Below are positions 25,861 to 34,219 of a DNA stretch of 64,000 nt, piece after piece. The DNA is from Dolichospermum flos-aquae CCAP 1403/13F. GTDB lineage: Bacteria; Cyanobacteriota; Cyanobacteriia; Cyanobacteriales; Nostocaceae. The first letter of the stretch is position 1, and each line of letters starts with the position of its first letter. The stretch lies in contig NZ_CP051206.1 of assembly GCF_012516395.1 (NCBI RefSeq), positions 1,966,501 through 2,030,500 on the forward strand, given 5' to 3'. The translations under genes were made by a program, and so were the position numbers. The notes below the pieces were generated by a model. The model was given only the letters and a program-made list of their open reading frames with translations. It was not told the origin of the DNA and did no database searches.

Positions 25861-27105
25861 ATGACTTCACTACTCCCTCGAAACCTCAGCGTTGTTATCC
25901 GACCAGTCCAACATAGGGATTTGGACGGAATTGATTGCTTAACTCAAGAATCATTGTCCCATCTTTCTCCCCAAGAAGCTGGTGCGGCCATGCGGCAAAT
26001 GCAATGGCTACGACGCTGGTATGGGTTACTCAAATTCTTAAGTTGGTTTCCCAACCCATTACAGTATCGCTTCTGGGGCTATGTTGCCGAACAGGGACGG
26101 ATACTACTGGGAATGATTCAAGTATCACCATTTAACCGAACCCGCAGCACTTGGCGAATTAATCGGGTGATGTTAGCAGGCACTGGCGACAGAATGGGAG
26201 TAGGTTCACAACTACTGCGCCATTGCTTTGAATCAATTTTAGAAGCGCGAACATGGATACTAGAAGTTAATATCAATGACGTTGATGCCTTAGCACTGTA
26301 TCGCCACAATGGATTTCAACGGTTAGCAGAAATGACATACTGGGAAATTAGTCCCCAGTTATTAGCGGAATTAATTCAAACTGAACCAGATTTACCCAAC
26401 CTCTTACCGGTGAGTAATGCTGATGCTCCGTTGCTATATCAACTGGATACAGCATCAATGCCACCTTTGGTAAGGCAAGTATTTGATCGACACACCCACG
26501 ACTTTAAAACGACTTTGTTTGGGGCTATTATTGATGCTCTCAAGCAGTGGATGACAAAAACTGAAGTTGTGAGTGGTTATGTCTTTGAACCCCAGCGGAA
26601 AGCAGCCATTGGTTATTTTCAGGTGCAACTTGATCGCACAGGTGAAAATCCTCATGTAGCAACTCTTACAGTTCATCCGGCTTATACTTGGTTGTATCCT
26701 GAATTATTGTCTCAATTAGCCCGCATTGCTCAAGATTTTCCTCAACAAGGATTACAATTAGCTTCTTCAGACTATCAACCAGAAAGAGAAGAATATTTAG
26801 AGCGGATTGGGGCTAAACGCAAAGAACATACCCTGATCATGTCTCGCTCAGTTTGGCATAAACTGCGAGAATCGAAATTTGTCTCCTTAGAGGGGATTCA
26901 GTGGCAGGAAATGTTACAAGGACTACAACCAACCCGGAAACCTATCCCTGGGGGGATGTCATGGATGCCGCAAACTCAGCAGGTGCATCCAGAAAGGGCT
27001 ATACCAATGCAGTCAGAAATTGTGGCTTCTACTCATCAAAATCCTAACATGGATATACCCTGTCCATCAGATTCAGCCGCAGATGAATCCCAGGAGCAAC
27101 AATAG
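25861..27105 (+). CDS. GNAT family N-acetyltransferase
   Basis: 414 residues. The N-terminal half is a GNAT fold: VVIRPVQHRDLDGI as the first strand-helix, an acetyl-CoA loop in GTGDRMGVGSQLLRHC, then LEVNINDVDALALYRHNGFQRLAEM. The second half looks like a degenerate GNAT repeat (IGYFQVQLDRTG, VATLTVHPAYTWLYPELL). The C-terminal tail after about residue 345 is Pro/Gln/Ser-rich and disordered. It ends immediately before ruvX, with the ruvX ribosome binding site inside its last codons, so the two are translationally linked. Substrate unknown. Confidence 0.85.
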   Translation: MTSLLPRNLSVVIRPVQHRDLDGIDCLTQESLSHLSPQEAGAAMRQMQWLRRWYGLLKFLSWFPNPLQYRFWGYVAEQGRILLGMIQVSPFNRTRSTWRINRVMLAGTGDRMGVGSQLLRHCFESILEARTWILEVNINDVDALALYRHNGFQRLAEMTYWEISPQLLAELIQTEPDLPNLLPVSNADAPLLYQLDTASMPPLVRQVFDRHTHDFKTTLFGAIIDALKQWMTKTEVVSGYVFEPQRKAAIGYFQVQLDRTGENPHVATLTVHPAYTWLYPELLSQLARIAQDFPQQGLQLASSDYQPEREEYLERIGAKRKEHTLIMSRSVWHKLRESKFVSLEGIQWQEMLQGLQPTRKPIPGGMSWMPQTQQVHPERAIPMQSEIVASTHQNPNMDIPCPSDSAADESQEQQ

Positions 27106-27106
27106 C

Positions 27107-27583
27107 GTGATCTCTCAACAGCAATCAAAATCATTTATTTCCGCTTTGGGTGTGGATGTTGGTAGTAAACGCATCGGTTTAGCTGGATGTGATGGGACTG
27201 GGTTAATTGCCACGGGTATAACGACAATTGAGCGCAAGTCTTTTATCGAAGATGTAGAGAAAATTCAGCAAATAGTCAATGAGCGACAGGTACAAATTCT
27301 CGTTGTTGGTTTACCTTATTCAATGGATGGTACTATCGGGTTTCAAGCCCGTCATGTCCAGAAATTTGCGGCTAGATTGGCGGATGCGCTGAAACTTCCT
27401 TTAGAATATATGGATGAACGATTAACTTCTTATCAAGCGGAACAACTGATAATAGCTGAGAATCGCTCCCCATCAAGGAATAAGGGTTTAATTGATCGCA
27501 AGGCTGCTGCATTGATTTTACAACAATGGCTAGATGCTAGACGGAGTTCGGTACAGAGATCGGTAGCATTTACCGATGAGTGA
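27107..27583 (+). CDS. ruvX: RuvX/YqgF family Holliday junction resolvase or pre-16S rRNA nuclease
   Basis: RuvX-type RNase H-fold nuclease, implicated in 16S rRNA 5' end maturation and junction processing. Start GTG 27107 is chosen: AGGAG at 27092-27096 is at suitable distance and it begins just after the upstream stop; ATG 27083 inside the previous gene is the alternative. 158 residues with catalytic GVDVGSKRIGLAGCD, VVGLPYSMDGTIG, YMDERLTSYQAE and DRKAAALILQQWLD. Confidence 0.9.
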   Translation: MISQQQSKSFISALGVDVGSKRIGLAGCDGTGLIATGITTIERKSFIEDVEKIQQIVNERQVQILVVGLPYSMDGTIGFQARHVQKFAARLADALKLPLEYMDERLTSYQAEQLIIAENRSPSRNKGLIDRKAAALILQQWLDARRSSVQRSVAFTDE

Positions 27584-27763
27584 TCCCTTTTAAATGGTAT
27601 TCTAAAAACTATTACAGATCATTTATTTGATCTTAATGATTTCAGTGTCTTTAGACCTGAGAGCGTCAGTTGGATCTCTCAATTTATGGTTGACATCGGC
27701 TGTCATTTAGCGGTTCAATGATTTCCATATATAAGAGTATTGTTACAGTTACATAATTCAGCT

Positions 27764-28336
27764 ATGTATTCATCTCCACTTCCTGAAGACAATGATCACG
27801 ATTCCGAAAGTTCTCTGATTTTAACAGATGAGCTAAAACGGACACTAGAATGTTACATTGAGCATACGCTCGATGTAGAGGGGGAAAAATATGTTCTCCT
27901 TCTGCCTATAGATGCACCAATAGAAATTTTTGCTTGGCAAGTTGATGGCGACGAAGAAGAAGCCGTCTTGGTGGAAGATGATGAGATCATTGACGAAATT
28001 TTCGGCACTGCTCAAGCGGTTCTTTCTGAGCAAAACTTGATTCTCAAGAATACTGCTTATGCCTTAACTGTAGCAGGTGAGTTGCCTCCTGAAGATGAAT
28101 CAAAATTCTTTACTTTAGAACTTGAAGATGAAGAAAACGGTTTAGAACCAGAGCAATTAATGGAAATTGCCACTTTTTATCATGATGAACAGGAGTATGC
28201 AATTTATACTCCCCTTGATCCCCTGCTCTTTTTTGCGAGAATGACTAAAACGGGTGAACCAGAATTACTTTCCCCCGAAGAGTTTCGTAAATTTCAACCC
28301 CTCTTAGAAGAACATCTGTTTAATGAGCTTGATTAA
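27764..28336 (+). CDS. DUF3727 family protein (cyanobacterial/plastid)
   Basis: 190 very acidic residues. The middle carries the DUF3727 core (LLPIDAPIEIFAW, then LTVAGELPPEDE) and it continues with YHDEQEYAIYTPLDPLLFFA. The family occurs in cyanobacteria and chloroplasts and its role is unknown. ATG 27764 is chosen; a TTG at 27740 would add eight residues. It sits between ruvX and yqeG, a gene order common in cyanobacteria. Heptamer repeats follow the stop. Confidence 0.85.
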   Translation: MYSSPLPEDNDHDSESSLILTDELKRTLECYIEHTLDVEGEKYVLLLPIDAPIEIFAWQVDGDEEEAVLVEDDEIIDEIFGTAQAVLSEQNLILKNTAYALTVAGELPPEDESKFFTLELEDEENGLEPEQLMEIATFYHDEQEYAIYTPLDPLLFFARMTKTGEPELLSPEEFRKFQPLLEEHLFNELD

Positions 28337-28373
28337 TTGGTAATTGGTAATTGGTAATTGGTGATTGGTAATT
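28334..28373. repeat. GGTAATT heptamer array
   Basis: Five or so GGTAATT units, one changed to GGTGATT, starting within the stop region of the DUF3727 gene. Confidence 0.85.
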
Positions 28374-28484
28374 TAATTAATTACTGTTGCCTTTTACCTT
28401 TTGCCTTATAAATCTAAATTTAATTAGGGTTTGCTTAATAAATCTAAACTTCAAATTTTTCTTTCTTCCTCCTGACTCCTGAAT

Positions 28485-28507
28485 GGGCGCAGTCCCTGCG
28501 CCCCTAC
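28485..28507. repeat. GGGCGCAG..CTGCGCCC palindrome, second copy
   Basis: Same stem as at 799-817 with the loop changed from ACC to TCC, again followed by CTAC. It lies 23 bases before the yqeG start. Confidence 0.6.
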
Positions 28508-28529
28508 CTCCTAGCCTTCACAAAAAATT

Positions 28530-29054
28530 ATGACTCGCAACCATCTATTAGAGCCTAACTTGATTTTATCAGGTTCAGTATTAACGCTGACACCAGGTGT
28601 CATCCAACAATATGGGCTGAAAGGGCTAGTATTAGATGTGGATGAAACTTTAGTACCCATGACGACGAGTTCTACTTTCCCAGCATTGCAAGCATGGGTG
28701 GCAGAAATTCGGATTTGTACAGCACTATGGTTAGTTAGTAATAATTTAAGTGAAGCGCGAATTGGTGGTATTGCCCGTTCTCTAAATTTACCTTATTACT
28801 TGGGTGCGGCCAAACCCTCCCGGCGGAAAATTCGGGCGGCGTTGCAAGAAATGAATTTACCTGCACATCAAGTAGGTATGGTAGGCGATCGCTTGTTTAC
28901 TGATGTTTTAGCCGGTAATCGCTTGGGAATGTTTACAATTTTAGTCGAACCAATCATCCATCCCGATTTTACAGCCCTCCGTTCCCATCCTATCCGCAAT
29001 ATTGAAGTTTGGATATCTGAGATATTAGGCGCATCTATTACAATTAAAAATTAA
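28530..29054 (+). CDS. YqeG family HAD IIIA-type phosphatase
   Basis: 174-residue HAD phosphatase. HAD motif I is LVLDVDETLVPM (about residues 33-44), motif II is the Ser in LVSNNLSEARI, motif III is the Lys in GAAKPSRRK and motif IV is GDRLFTDVLAGN. All catalytic residues are present. YqeG proteins are related to mitochondrial PGP phosphatases, so a phospholipid (phosphatidylglycerophosphate) substrate is possible but unproven here. The reading frame ends 3 bases before the TnpB-like gene, in the same frame. Confidence 0.9.
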   Translation: MTRNHLLEPNLILSGSVLTLTPGVIQQYGLKGLVLDVDETLVPMTTSSTFPALQAWVAEIRICTALWLVSNNLSEARIGGIARSLNLPYYLGAAKPSRRKIRAALQEMNLPAHQVGMVGDRLFTDVLAGNRLGMFTILVEPIIHPDFTALRSHPIRNIEVWISEILGASITIKN

Positions 29055-29057
29055 AAA

Positions 29058-30362
29058 TTGTCAGCGAAAATTAAAAAATCTCGGCACGTCTGGGGTGTTT
29101 CTAAATTCGAGATTGATAAACAATTACGTAAATCTAAGGATAAGTATCAATTACCTGCTAAGTTATGGGATTCAACCCTCTACGATGTAATTGATGATAT
29201 CCACTTGGTTCAGGCTGCTTGTGTCGAAAAGGTGATGAAATCTTTGGGTCAATCGTTCCAATCATTCCCATCTAAAAAAGGGGTTTTACAACTTACATTA
29301 GAAAGTCGTGAATGGTTGGAACACCCCAAACTTTGCACATTGATGAGAAAGTTTTGGTATCGAGGTCACACAAAAGTTTGTAACCAAATTATTCTTAGGG
29401 CTTTTGATACTAAATTAGATAGCAAAGGCGTGGTGTGGTTGCGTTTTGGAGGGTTAACTCCATGTAAAACCCTCAAGCTACCAACGACTTTACCGACGGA
29501 AGTAAAATGTCAGTTAAGGCTAATCAAGCGTAATTGCAGATGGGAAATACATTACACGACTGACATTGAAAAAGCTGAAAAAAAGACTCAAGGTAAAATA
29601 ATTGGATGTGACAGAGGCTACACAGAAGTGTATGCCACATCTTCTAACGATGGTGCTAGATTTTTAGGCAATAATTTCGGTAAAATCCAAACAGAAGAGA
29701 CTGATTATAGAACAGCGAAACAAGTTAAACGCAACAAAATTAGGTCAGTTTTTAATAAATCTATCGCCGGGGGAAACAGTGCTAAAGCTGATAGGATTAA
29801 ACGGAATAACCTTGGTAAAATCAAGTGGAATAATCGGGAAACATCCTTTAAAGGTAGGATTAAAACAATCGTTTTTACAGCCACCCATGACTTGATGTTA
29901 AATGCAATCAAGGTAGCTTTTGAAGATTTGACGGAAGCAATAAAAAGCAAAAAACCCCTGAAAAAACGCATGAAGAGAAATGTTTCTTCATGGTGCAAGG
30001 GGATAATTGCGGATGCTCTCAAACAAGTTTCAACCCGTGTAGGTTGCACGGTTGTTAGTGTGAATTGTGCATATACGTCACAACTTGACTCCAGATTTGC
30101 TACCTTAACGGGTAGTAGAAATGGTGACAAGTTTACCGGACATGATGGGGTCGTGATGCACTCAGATACTAACGCTGCTGACAACATTCTAGCAAGAATG
30201 AGTGATGTTGAAATCACTCGATACATGAAACATTCCGATGTAAAAGTAATCTTGCTAGAACGGACGCAGAAGTTTCGGGACTCCATAGTAATGGAACCTG
30301 AGGCGATAACGGGCAAGGATAAGCCCCAGACTCTAGAACCTAAAAGCTCTCCTTACGAGTAA
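29058..30362 (+). CDS. TnpB-like RuvC nuclease (IS200/IS605 type), zinc ribbon not recognisable
   Basis: 434 residues. TnpB proteins are RNA-guided nucleases of IS605-type transposons and ancestors of Cas12. The RuvC catalytic residues are visible: Asp in GCDRGYTEVYATS (about residue 185), Glu in VAFEDLTEAI (about 293) and Asp in HSDTNAADNILAR (about 377). Between the last two, the YTSQ-x-D region that normally starts a Cys4 zinc ribbon reads CAYTSQLDSRFATL with no CxxC pair. The only in-frame start is TTG 29058, three bases after the yqeG stop, and it has no clear ribosome binding site. No TnpA, left end or right-end hairpin is evident. It may be domesticated, N-terminally cut or a distinct TnpB branch. 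Confidence 0.8.
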   Translation: MSAKIKKSRHVWGVSKFEIDKQLRKSKDKYQLPAKLWDSTLYDVIDDIHLVQAACVEKVMKSLGQSFQSFPSKKGVLQLTLESREWLEHPKLCTLMRKFWYRGHTKVCNQIILRAFDTKLDSKGVVWLRFGGLTPCKTLKLPTTLPTEVKCQLRLIKRNCRWEIHYTTDIEKAEKKTQGKIIGCDRGYTEVYATSSNDGARFLGNNFGKIQTEETDYRTAKQVKRNKIRSVFNKSIAGGNSAKADRIKRNNLGKIKWNNRETSFKGRIKTIVFTATHDLMLNAIKVAFEDLTEAIKSKKPLKKRMKRNVSSWCKGIIADALKQVSTRVGCTVVSVNCAYTSQLDSRFATLTGSRNGDKFTGHDGVVMHSDTNAADNILARMSDVEITRYMKHSDVKVILLERTQKFRDSIVMEPEAITGKDKPQTLEPKSSPYE

Positions 30363-30450
30363 GGTCAATCAGAGAGCGAATTATCAGCAATTAACGCTGT
30401 TTGACCAAGGTTAAACTACGTTATTTGTGTATCTCGAGGATCTCAATTAC

Positions 30451-31764
30451 TTACTTAGGACTAACTTTATCAATCACCTTGATTTTACCATCATCGCCCA
30501 CAGTCCAGACATCATAAGTACCAATGACATCACCGTTAGCGTCAACATCTACATCACCGCTTGCGCCTTGATAATTAATCTGTTTTCCTGCTTTAAGTAG
30601 CTTCAATCCTTCACAAACATCACTAACTGGTGTACCCTTACCAGCAGAGACTTCCCGAATTTTACCAGCAATAGCAACCCCGGTATTTTCCTTCGCAGCT
30701 TGAGCGGCTAATACCAACAAAGCCGCAGCGTCCCAGGTTTGAGGTGCGTATTCTCCAGGAGAACCGCCTTTTTTCTCTTTCCAAAGTTTATTAAAGTTTT
30801 CCAAACCTGGACCACTAGAACCAGGAACTGTCCCAATTGCCCCGGATAAAATATACTTACCATCACTAGCTTTGCCTACTTGATCAGGGAAAGTAGGGGA
30901 TTTTACGCCGTCTGTAAGTAAAATTTGTACGCCTTTAGTGACACCTTGCTGATAAGCAGCTTTGAGGAATAAACTCCCAGTTTCCGCATATAACACCCCT
31001 AAAACCGCATCTGGTTTGCCAGCAAAAGCCGCAGTTGCTTCTGTATCAAAAGTTTGAGCTTTGGGATCATAGCGAATAGGTTTATCTTTATTAATTACTG
31101 TTCCCCCTAATTTTTCAAAAGTTTCCACAAATGCTTTTTCAAAACCTACACCATAGTCATTGTTAATAACTACTGTGGAAACTCGTTTAAAACCTTTTTT
31201 CTTAGCAAGTTGGGCTAAAGCCAATGCTTGGTAGGTATCTGGGGGAGCAGTCCGCGCCCAAAAGCCCTTAAAGTCGCCTTTTTTAGCTTTGTCGGTAAAT
31301 ACAGGACTGGTGCTACCAGGAGAAATCAGCATGACTTTATTGGGTACAGCCACAGAAACCGCCGCAGTGGAAACGCTACTAGCAAAAGAACCGACTACAC
31401 CACCGACTTTATCTAAAGTCGCTAATTTGGTCATTCCCGCAGCACCGGCTTTAGGGTCTGTTTGGTCGTCTACTTGTACTAAACTGACTTTTTCACCATT
31501 CACACCCCCACAAGCGTTAACTGTGTCTACCAGTAAGGGAACTGAACCAACCATTTGTTGTCCAATAGAAGCCAAGTCACCAGTTGTTGGTAATAAACTC
31601 CCGATTTTCAGTCCTTTAGTATCACTGGTTGTAGTGGTAGCTGTTGGGGAGGTGGTACTATTTCCGGTAGATGATGAAGGATTAGGATTTTCACAAGCGG
31701 CTAACAAGAAACCACTGGCTAGGGTAGCTAGACTCAAGGCTAGGGAAATACGAATTTTTGCCAT
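30451..31764 (-). CDS. natB: Branched-chain/neutral amino acid ABC transporter substrate-binding lipoprotein
   Basis: 437 residues. The lipobox is LLAAC (Cys about residue 24), followed by a Ser/Thr-rich linker and a Leu/Ile/Val-binding-protein fold (KIGSLLPTTGDLASIGQQM, QVDDQTDPKAGAAG, VVINNDYGVGFEKAF). It resembles NatB, the binding protein of the N-I neutral amino acid transporter of Anabaena, which recovers leaked amino acids and supports diazotrophic growth. No permease or ATPase gene is adjacent, which is normal for scattered nat genes. Start ATG 31764 gives a good signal peptide. The symbol is by resemblance only. Confidence 0.8.
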   Translation of the reverse strand: MAKIRISLALSLATLASGFLLAACENPNPSSSTGNSTTSPTATTTTSDTKGLKIGSLLPTTGDLASIGQQMVGSVPLLVDTVNACGGVNGEKVSLVQVDDQTDPKAGAAGMTKLATLDKVGGVVGSFASSVSTAAVSVAVPNKVMLISPGSTSPVFTDKAKKGDFKGFWARTAPPDTYQALALAQLAKKKGFKRVSTVVINNDYGVGFEKAFVETFEKLGGTVINKDKPIRYDPKAQTFDTEATAAFAGKPDAVLGVLYAETGSLFLKAAYQQGVTKGVQILLTDGVKSPTFPDQVGKASDGKYILSGAIGTVPGSSGPGLENFNKLWKEKKGGSPGEYAPQTWDAAALLVLAAQAAKENTGVAIAGKIREVSAGKGTPVSDVCEGLKLLKAGKQINYQGASGDVDVDANGDVIGTYDVWTVGDDGKIKVIDKVSPK

Positions 31765-31893
31765 AGTTAATCACACAGATATTTAGAAAACTTGATGTAG
31801 ATATATTTACATCAAGCCTTTAAATCGCAGATTATAACATCCTCACACTATTATTGGTTTTAAATTATAAGGAAGAACGCCGAAAACCCTTGA

Positions 31894-31922
31894 AAATGTG
31901 GCTGACTGAGTCAGCCACATTT
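31894..31922. terminator. Perfect hairpin upstream of natB
   Basis: Arms AAATGTGGCTGACT and AGTCAGCCACATTT with almost no loop. It could terminate transcripts from the MBL gene or be a protein-binding palindrome in the natB leader; there is no long T run. Confidence 0.4.
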
Positions 31923-32147
31923 GGGCTTTAGACAAGGGATGAAGGCTAGTACCGCAGGGCGGAAGTCAAAAGTCAAAAGTCAAAACTAATATACAGTAGG
32001 CTTTTTGGCGATTGAATATGGTTGCTTTATTTACGCCGTGATGTACTAGTTGCTTTCCTTTATCCTGCATTGACGTTAATTTGAAAATTTGAAATAATTT
32101 TAAATTTTAATCCATATTCGTGATAGAATTAAATTGTCACTAAAGAC

Positions 32148-32333
32148 ATAAAAAGCTACCGAAGAACTCTCGGAAGGTTACGCTTGTCAGATATGATTTC
32201 GCCCGCCAAGGCAAACGAAATCAGGGCAAGAACCCAAATATTTAAGGAACCCTGCCTGAAACTGGGATAACTGAGGGATATAGACTGAAACTCTCTATAG
32301 AATCTCCGCGTCTAAAGACGCGGAGAGTGTCAA
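32148..32333 (+). ncRNA. Candidate IS200/IS605 omega-RNA scaffold and right end without tnpB
   Basis: Successive small hairpins are visible: CCGA..TCGG at about 32159-32173, GATTTCG..CGAAATC at about 32195-32222, GGGTTC-type pairing near 32230, and the strong CTCCGCGTCT..AGACGCGGAG stem at 32304-32325 followed by AGTGTCAA. The last motif is typical of right ends of cyanobacterial IS605-type elements, and a related end is at 51262-51290. The end abuts the stop codon of the MBL gene (32334). No TnpA or TnpB frame is present nearby. Confidence 0.4.
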
Positions 32334-33086
32334 TCAAACCATAACTTTTTCACCAGATTGAGGAGCAATTACCTGGGTTGTTAAATTGTTTTTTTCCAGT
32401 AATGTGCGAAATTCTTCTACAGTTCCCTTAGCTTGCAGGAATTTTACCAGTAGTCCTGCAAACAAAATATCCCCTCCGGCTGCGGTAGGGAGCATAAATC
32501 GAGGTTTTACCGATTTTGCTACTTCTAGGGCGCTATTCATGCCTTTGATAATCGGACCGAGTAGGGGTAAACTCAAATCAATGATTGGTGTAATGACTAC
32601 GTCAATGGGTGCTATTTCTTGGAGTTGGGGGGAATGATAACCATGAGGTTCATAATACAGTGTGGAATTATTTGCTAAATCTTTAAGCAGATAGCCGTTT
32701 TCTAATAAGGTTGGTCCAATGGGAGAACCGGGAACAGCTTTGATTTCTATTTGATGATTTAAGGTGAAGGTTTCACCATGATTGAGACTGATGATTTGTT
32801 GATAACCCAGTTGTTTGACAACTTTAGCCGCATTGGGGGAAGCGACAACGGGGATATTTTTGTTAAGCTGTTTTAAGGTGGGTGGGTGTGCGTGATCTTC
32901 TAATCCTTGAGAAAGCAAAATTAAGTTTATATTATCTGGTATTGACCGATCTTGAGTCCGAGAACCTTTAAATAACCAATCTAAGTTATTAAAGGTTAAA
33001 TCACCAATTAACCAGGGGTCAATTAGTATCCGCTGTTCACCAATTTCAATCAACCAACTATTACTATCTAACCAAGTAAGGTTCAT
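32334..33086 (-). CDS. MBL-fold metallo-hydrolase-like protein
   Basis: 250 residues of the metallo-beta-lactamase fold, UlaG-like subgroup. The opening MNLTWLDSNSWLIEIG and RILIDPWL match, and the metal motif region reads LLSQGLEDHAHPPTL, in which the usual HxHxDH is degenerate (only DHAH kept). Later blocks are YYEPHGYH and FMLPTAAGGD. Zinc binding may be altered. ATG 33086 is chosen (homologues start here); ATG 33110 is possible. The TGA stop touches a transposon right end. Confidence 0.75.
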   Translation of the reverse strand: MNLTWLDSNSWLIEIGEQRILIDPWLIGDLTFNNLDWLFKGSRTQDRSIPDNINLILLSQGLEDHAHPPTLKQLNKNIPVVASPNAAKVVKQLGYQQIISLNHGETFTLNHQIEIKAVPGSPIGPTLLENGYLLKDLANNSTLYYEPHGYHSPQLQEIAPIDVVITPIIDLSLPLLGPIIKGMNSALEVAKSVKPRFMLPTAAGGDILFAGLLVKFLQAKGTVEEFRTLLEKNNLTTQVIAPQSGEKVMV

Positions 33087-33126
33087 AATTACAGAAAACG
33101 CCATATCCATAATCTAATTATACACA

Positions 33127-33161
33127 AGACGTAGAGGTTTAGCATTGATAAACCCCTACAA
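33127..33161. repeat. Dispersed repeat GACGTAGAGGTTTAGCATTG, copy 1
   Basis: Inverted GGTTTAGCATTG / AATGCTAAACC-type hairpin sequence. A second copy with minor changes is at 34093-34124, so the two bracket the PIN module. Confidence 0.7.
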
Positions 33162-33279
33162 TCATTGATATTTCACGATTAATTACGAGATCACGCTTCG
33201 CTATCCCATTCGGTTATTCTACAAATGCGAACTGACAAGCCGGCGATTGCGCGATCGCTCGACTTTTAAAGCAATTAAT

Positions 33280-33510
33280 TTATTTGGACAAATATTTTTG
33301 ATCATTAGACTCTTGATATTCTGTAATTTTGGCATATAAACTATCAACTGTTTCTTCAGAAAATAACCTTTCTTTAAGTTGTAAATAATCTCCTTCACCT
33401 AGTTTACACGCAGCCCAAAATTTCATTACTTTTGCTGGTTCTAGGTGAGCAAGTAAAACCTGCATGACTTCTTGTAAATTTTGTTGCTCGTTAATAACTT
33501 TAATTGTCAT
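33280..33510 (-). CDS. Small partner protein of PIN-domain toxin (putative antitoxin)
   Basis: 76 residues with no recognised DNA-binding motif. It overlaps the end of the upstream PIN gene by 11 bases, so the two are cotranscribed and coupled, as expected for a toxin-antitoxin pair. The sequence is helical (QEVMQVLLAHLEPAKVMKFW, LKERLFSEETVDSLYAKI). Assignment as antitoxin rests on the context only. Confidence 0.6.
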   Translation of the reverse strand: MTIKVINEQQNLQEVMQVLLAHLEPAKVMKFWAACKLGEGDYLQLKERLFSEETVDSLYAKITEYQESNDQKYLSK

Positions 33511-33940
33511 TTTCTATCTCCAAAATAAAATCTGTTGGGTTAATTACTTTCAGTGGTAAATCTTGACATCGGTTGATTAATCTTTTGTCACAAGTTATAA
33601 AATAATCACTTTCAGATGTTTCTGCACAAGCTATATGAAGTGCGTCAATAGGCTTGATTCCTTGTTTTTCTAACTGTTTGGATCTAGCTCTAATATTTTC
33701 ATCTATAAATACTCTTAATGTGGCTATTTGTAAATATCGCTCCATTGATTGTTGATTAATAGTAAAAGGATTACGGCTATTTTCGTATTCTAAAACTGAA
33801 GAATTAACTAATTCTAGTAATTGAGCTTGAACCATTTGTAAAATTAGAATTACCGCCTGTGTTTCTAGAAAGACTTTTGGCTGTGTTTGGTCGTCAAATG
33901 GACGATTATAAATACTGGTATCTAGATAAACCCTGATCAT
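33500..33940 (-). CDS. PIN-domain ribonuclease, probable toxin
   Basis: 146 residues from ATG 33940 (MIRVYLDTSIYNRPFDD). PIN nucleases cut RNA with a cluster of acidic residues: Asp in YLDTSIYNRP, Glu in SSVLEYENSRNP, Asp in IKPIDALHIACAE and Asp in YFITCDKRL are all present. A longer frame back to 34015 has no support. It is the first gene of a two-gene module with the 76-residue protein. Two copies of a dispersed repeat flank the module (33127 and 34093), consistent with mobility. Confidence 0.85.
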   Translation of the reverse strand: MIRVYLDTSIYNRPFDDQTQPKVFLETQAVILILQMVQAQLLELVNSSVLEYENSRNPFTINQQSMERYLQIATLRVFIDENIRARSKQLEKQGIKPIDALHIACAETSESDYFITCDKRLINRCQDLPLKVINPTDFILEIENDN

Positions 33941-34092
33941 ATCACTGTTTTTACATCTTTCTCTAGTGTACAGGAATAATAGCCTTATTCCCAAAACGGG
34001 TTGATTCTCTCTCACTTATAGCGAAAACAAGATCGCATTCTATCCTCCATAATCATAGAAAAGCGATACATCAATCTTAATATTTTCCCACA

Positions 34093-34124
34093 GACGTAGG
34101 GGTTTAGCATTGCTAAACCCTTAC
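34093..34124. repeat. Dispersed repeat GACGTAGGGGTTTAGCATTG, copy 2
   Basis: Matches 33127-33161 with a few changes, in the same orientation. Confidence 0.7.
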
Positions 34125-34219
34125 ATTTATTCATAATAGATGAGCGATCGCTTTACACTATTCCTAAAAGCTAGATATTGTGAATGTTAGCTTCCGTTAC
34201 CTCAATCCAAGCTACTAAT

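Larger units (their letters stand above)
31765..32333. other. Intergenic region with hairpin, heptamer repeat and IS605-like end
   Basis: No gene is visible. A perfect hairpin (AAATGTGGCTGACT and complement) is at 31894-31922; a GGCGGAAGTCAAAAGTCAAA run is at 31960-31986; the segment 32148-32333 is described separately as a possible transposon RNA and right end. Confidence 0.6.

Noticed and set aside
29705-30316. 203-codon minus-strand frame
   Set aside because: Antisense to the TnpB-like gene and without family features.
31289-31786. 165-codon plus-strand frame
   Set aside because: Antisense shadow of the substrate-binding lipoprotein gene.
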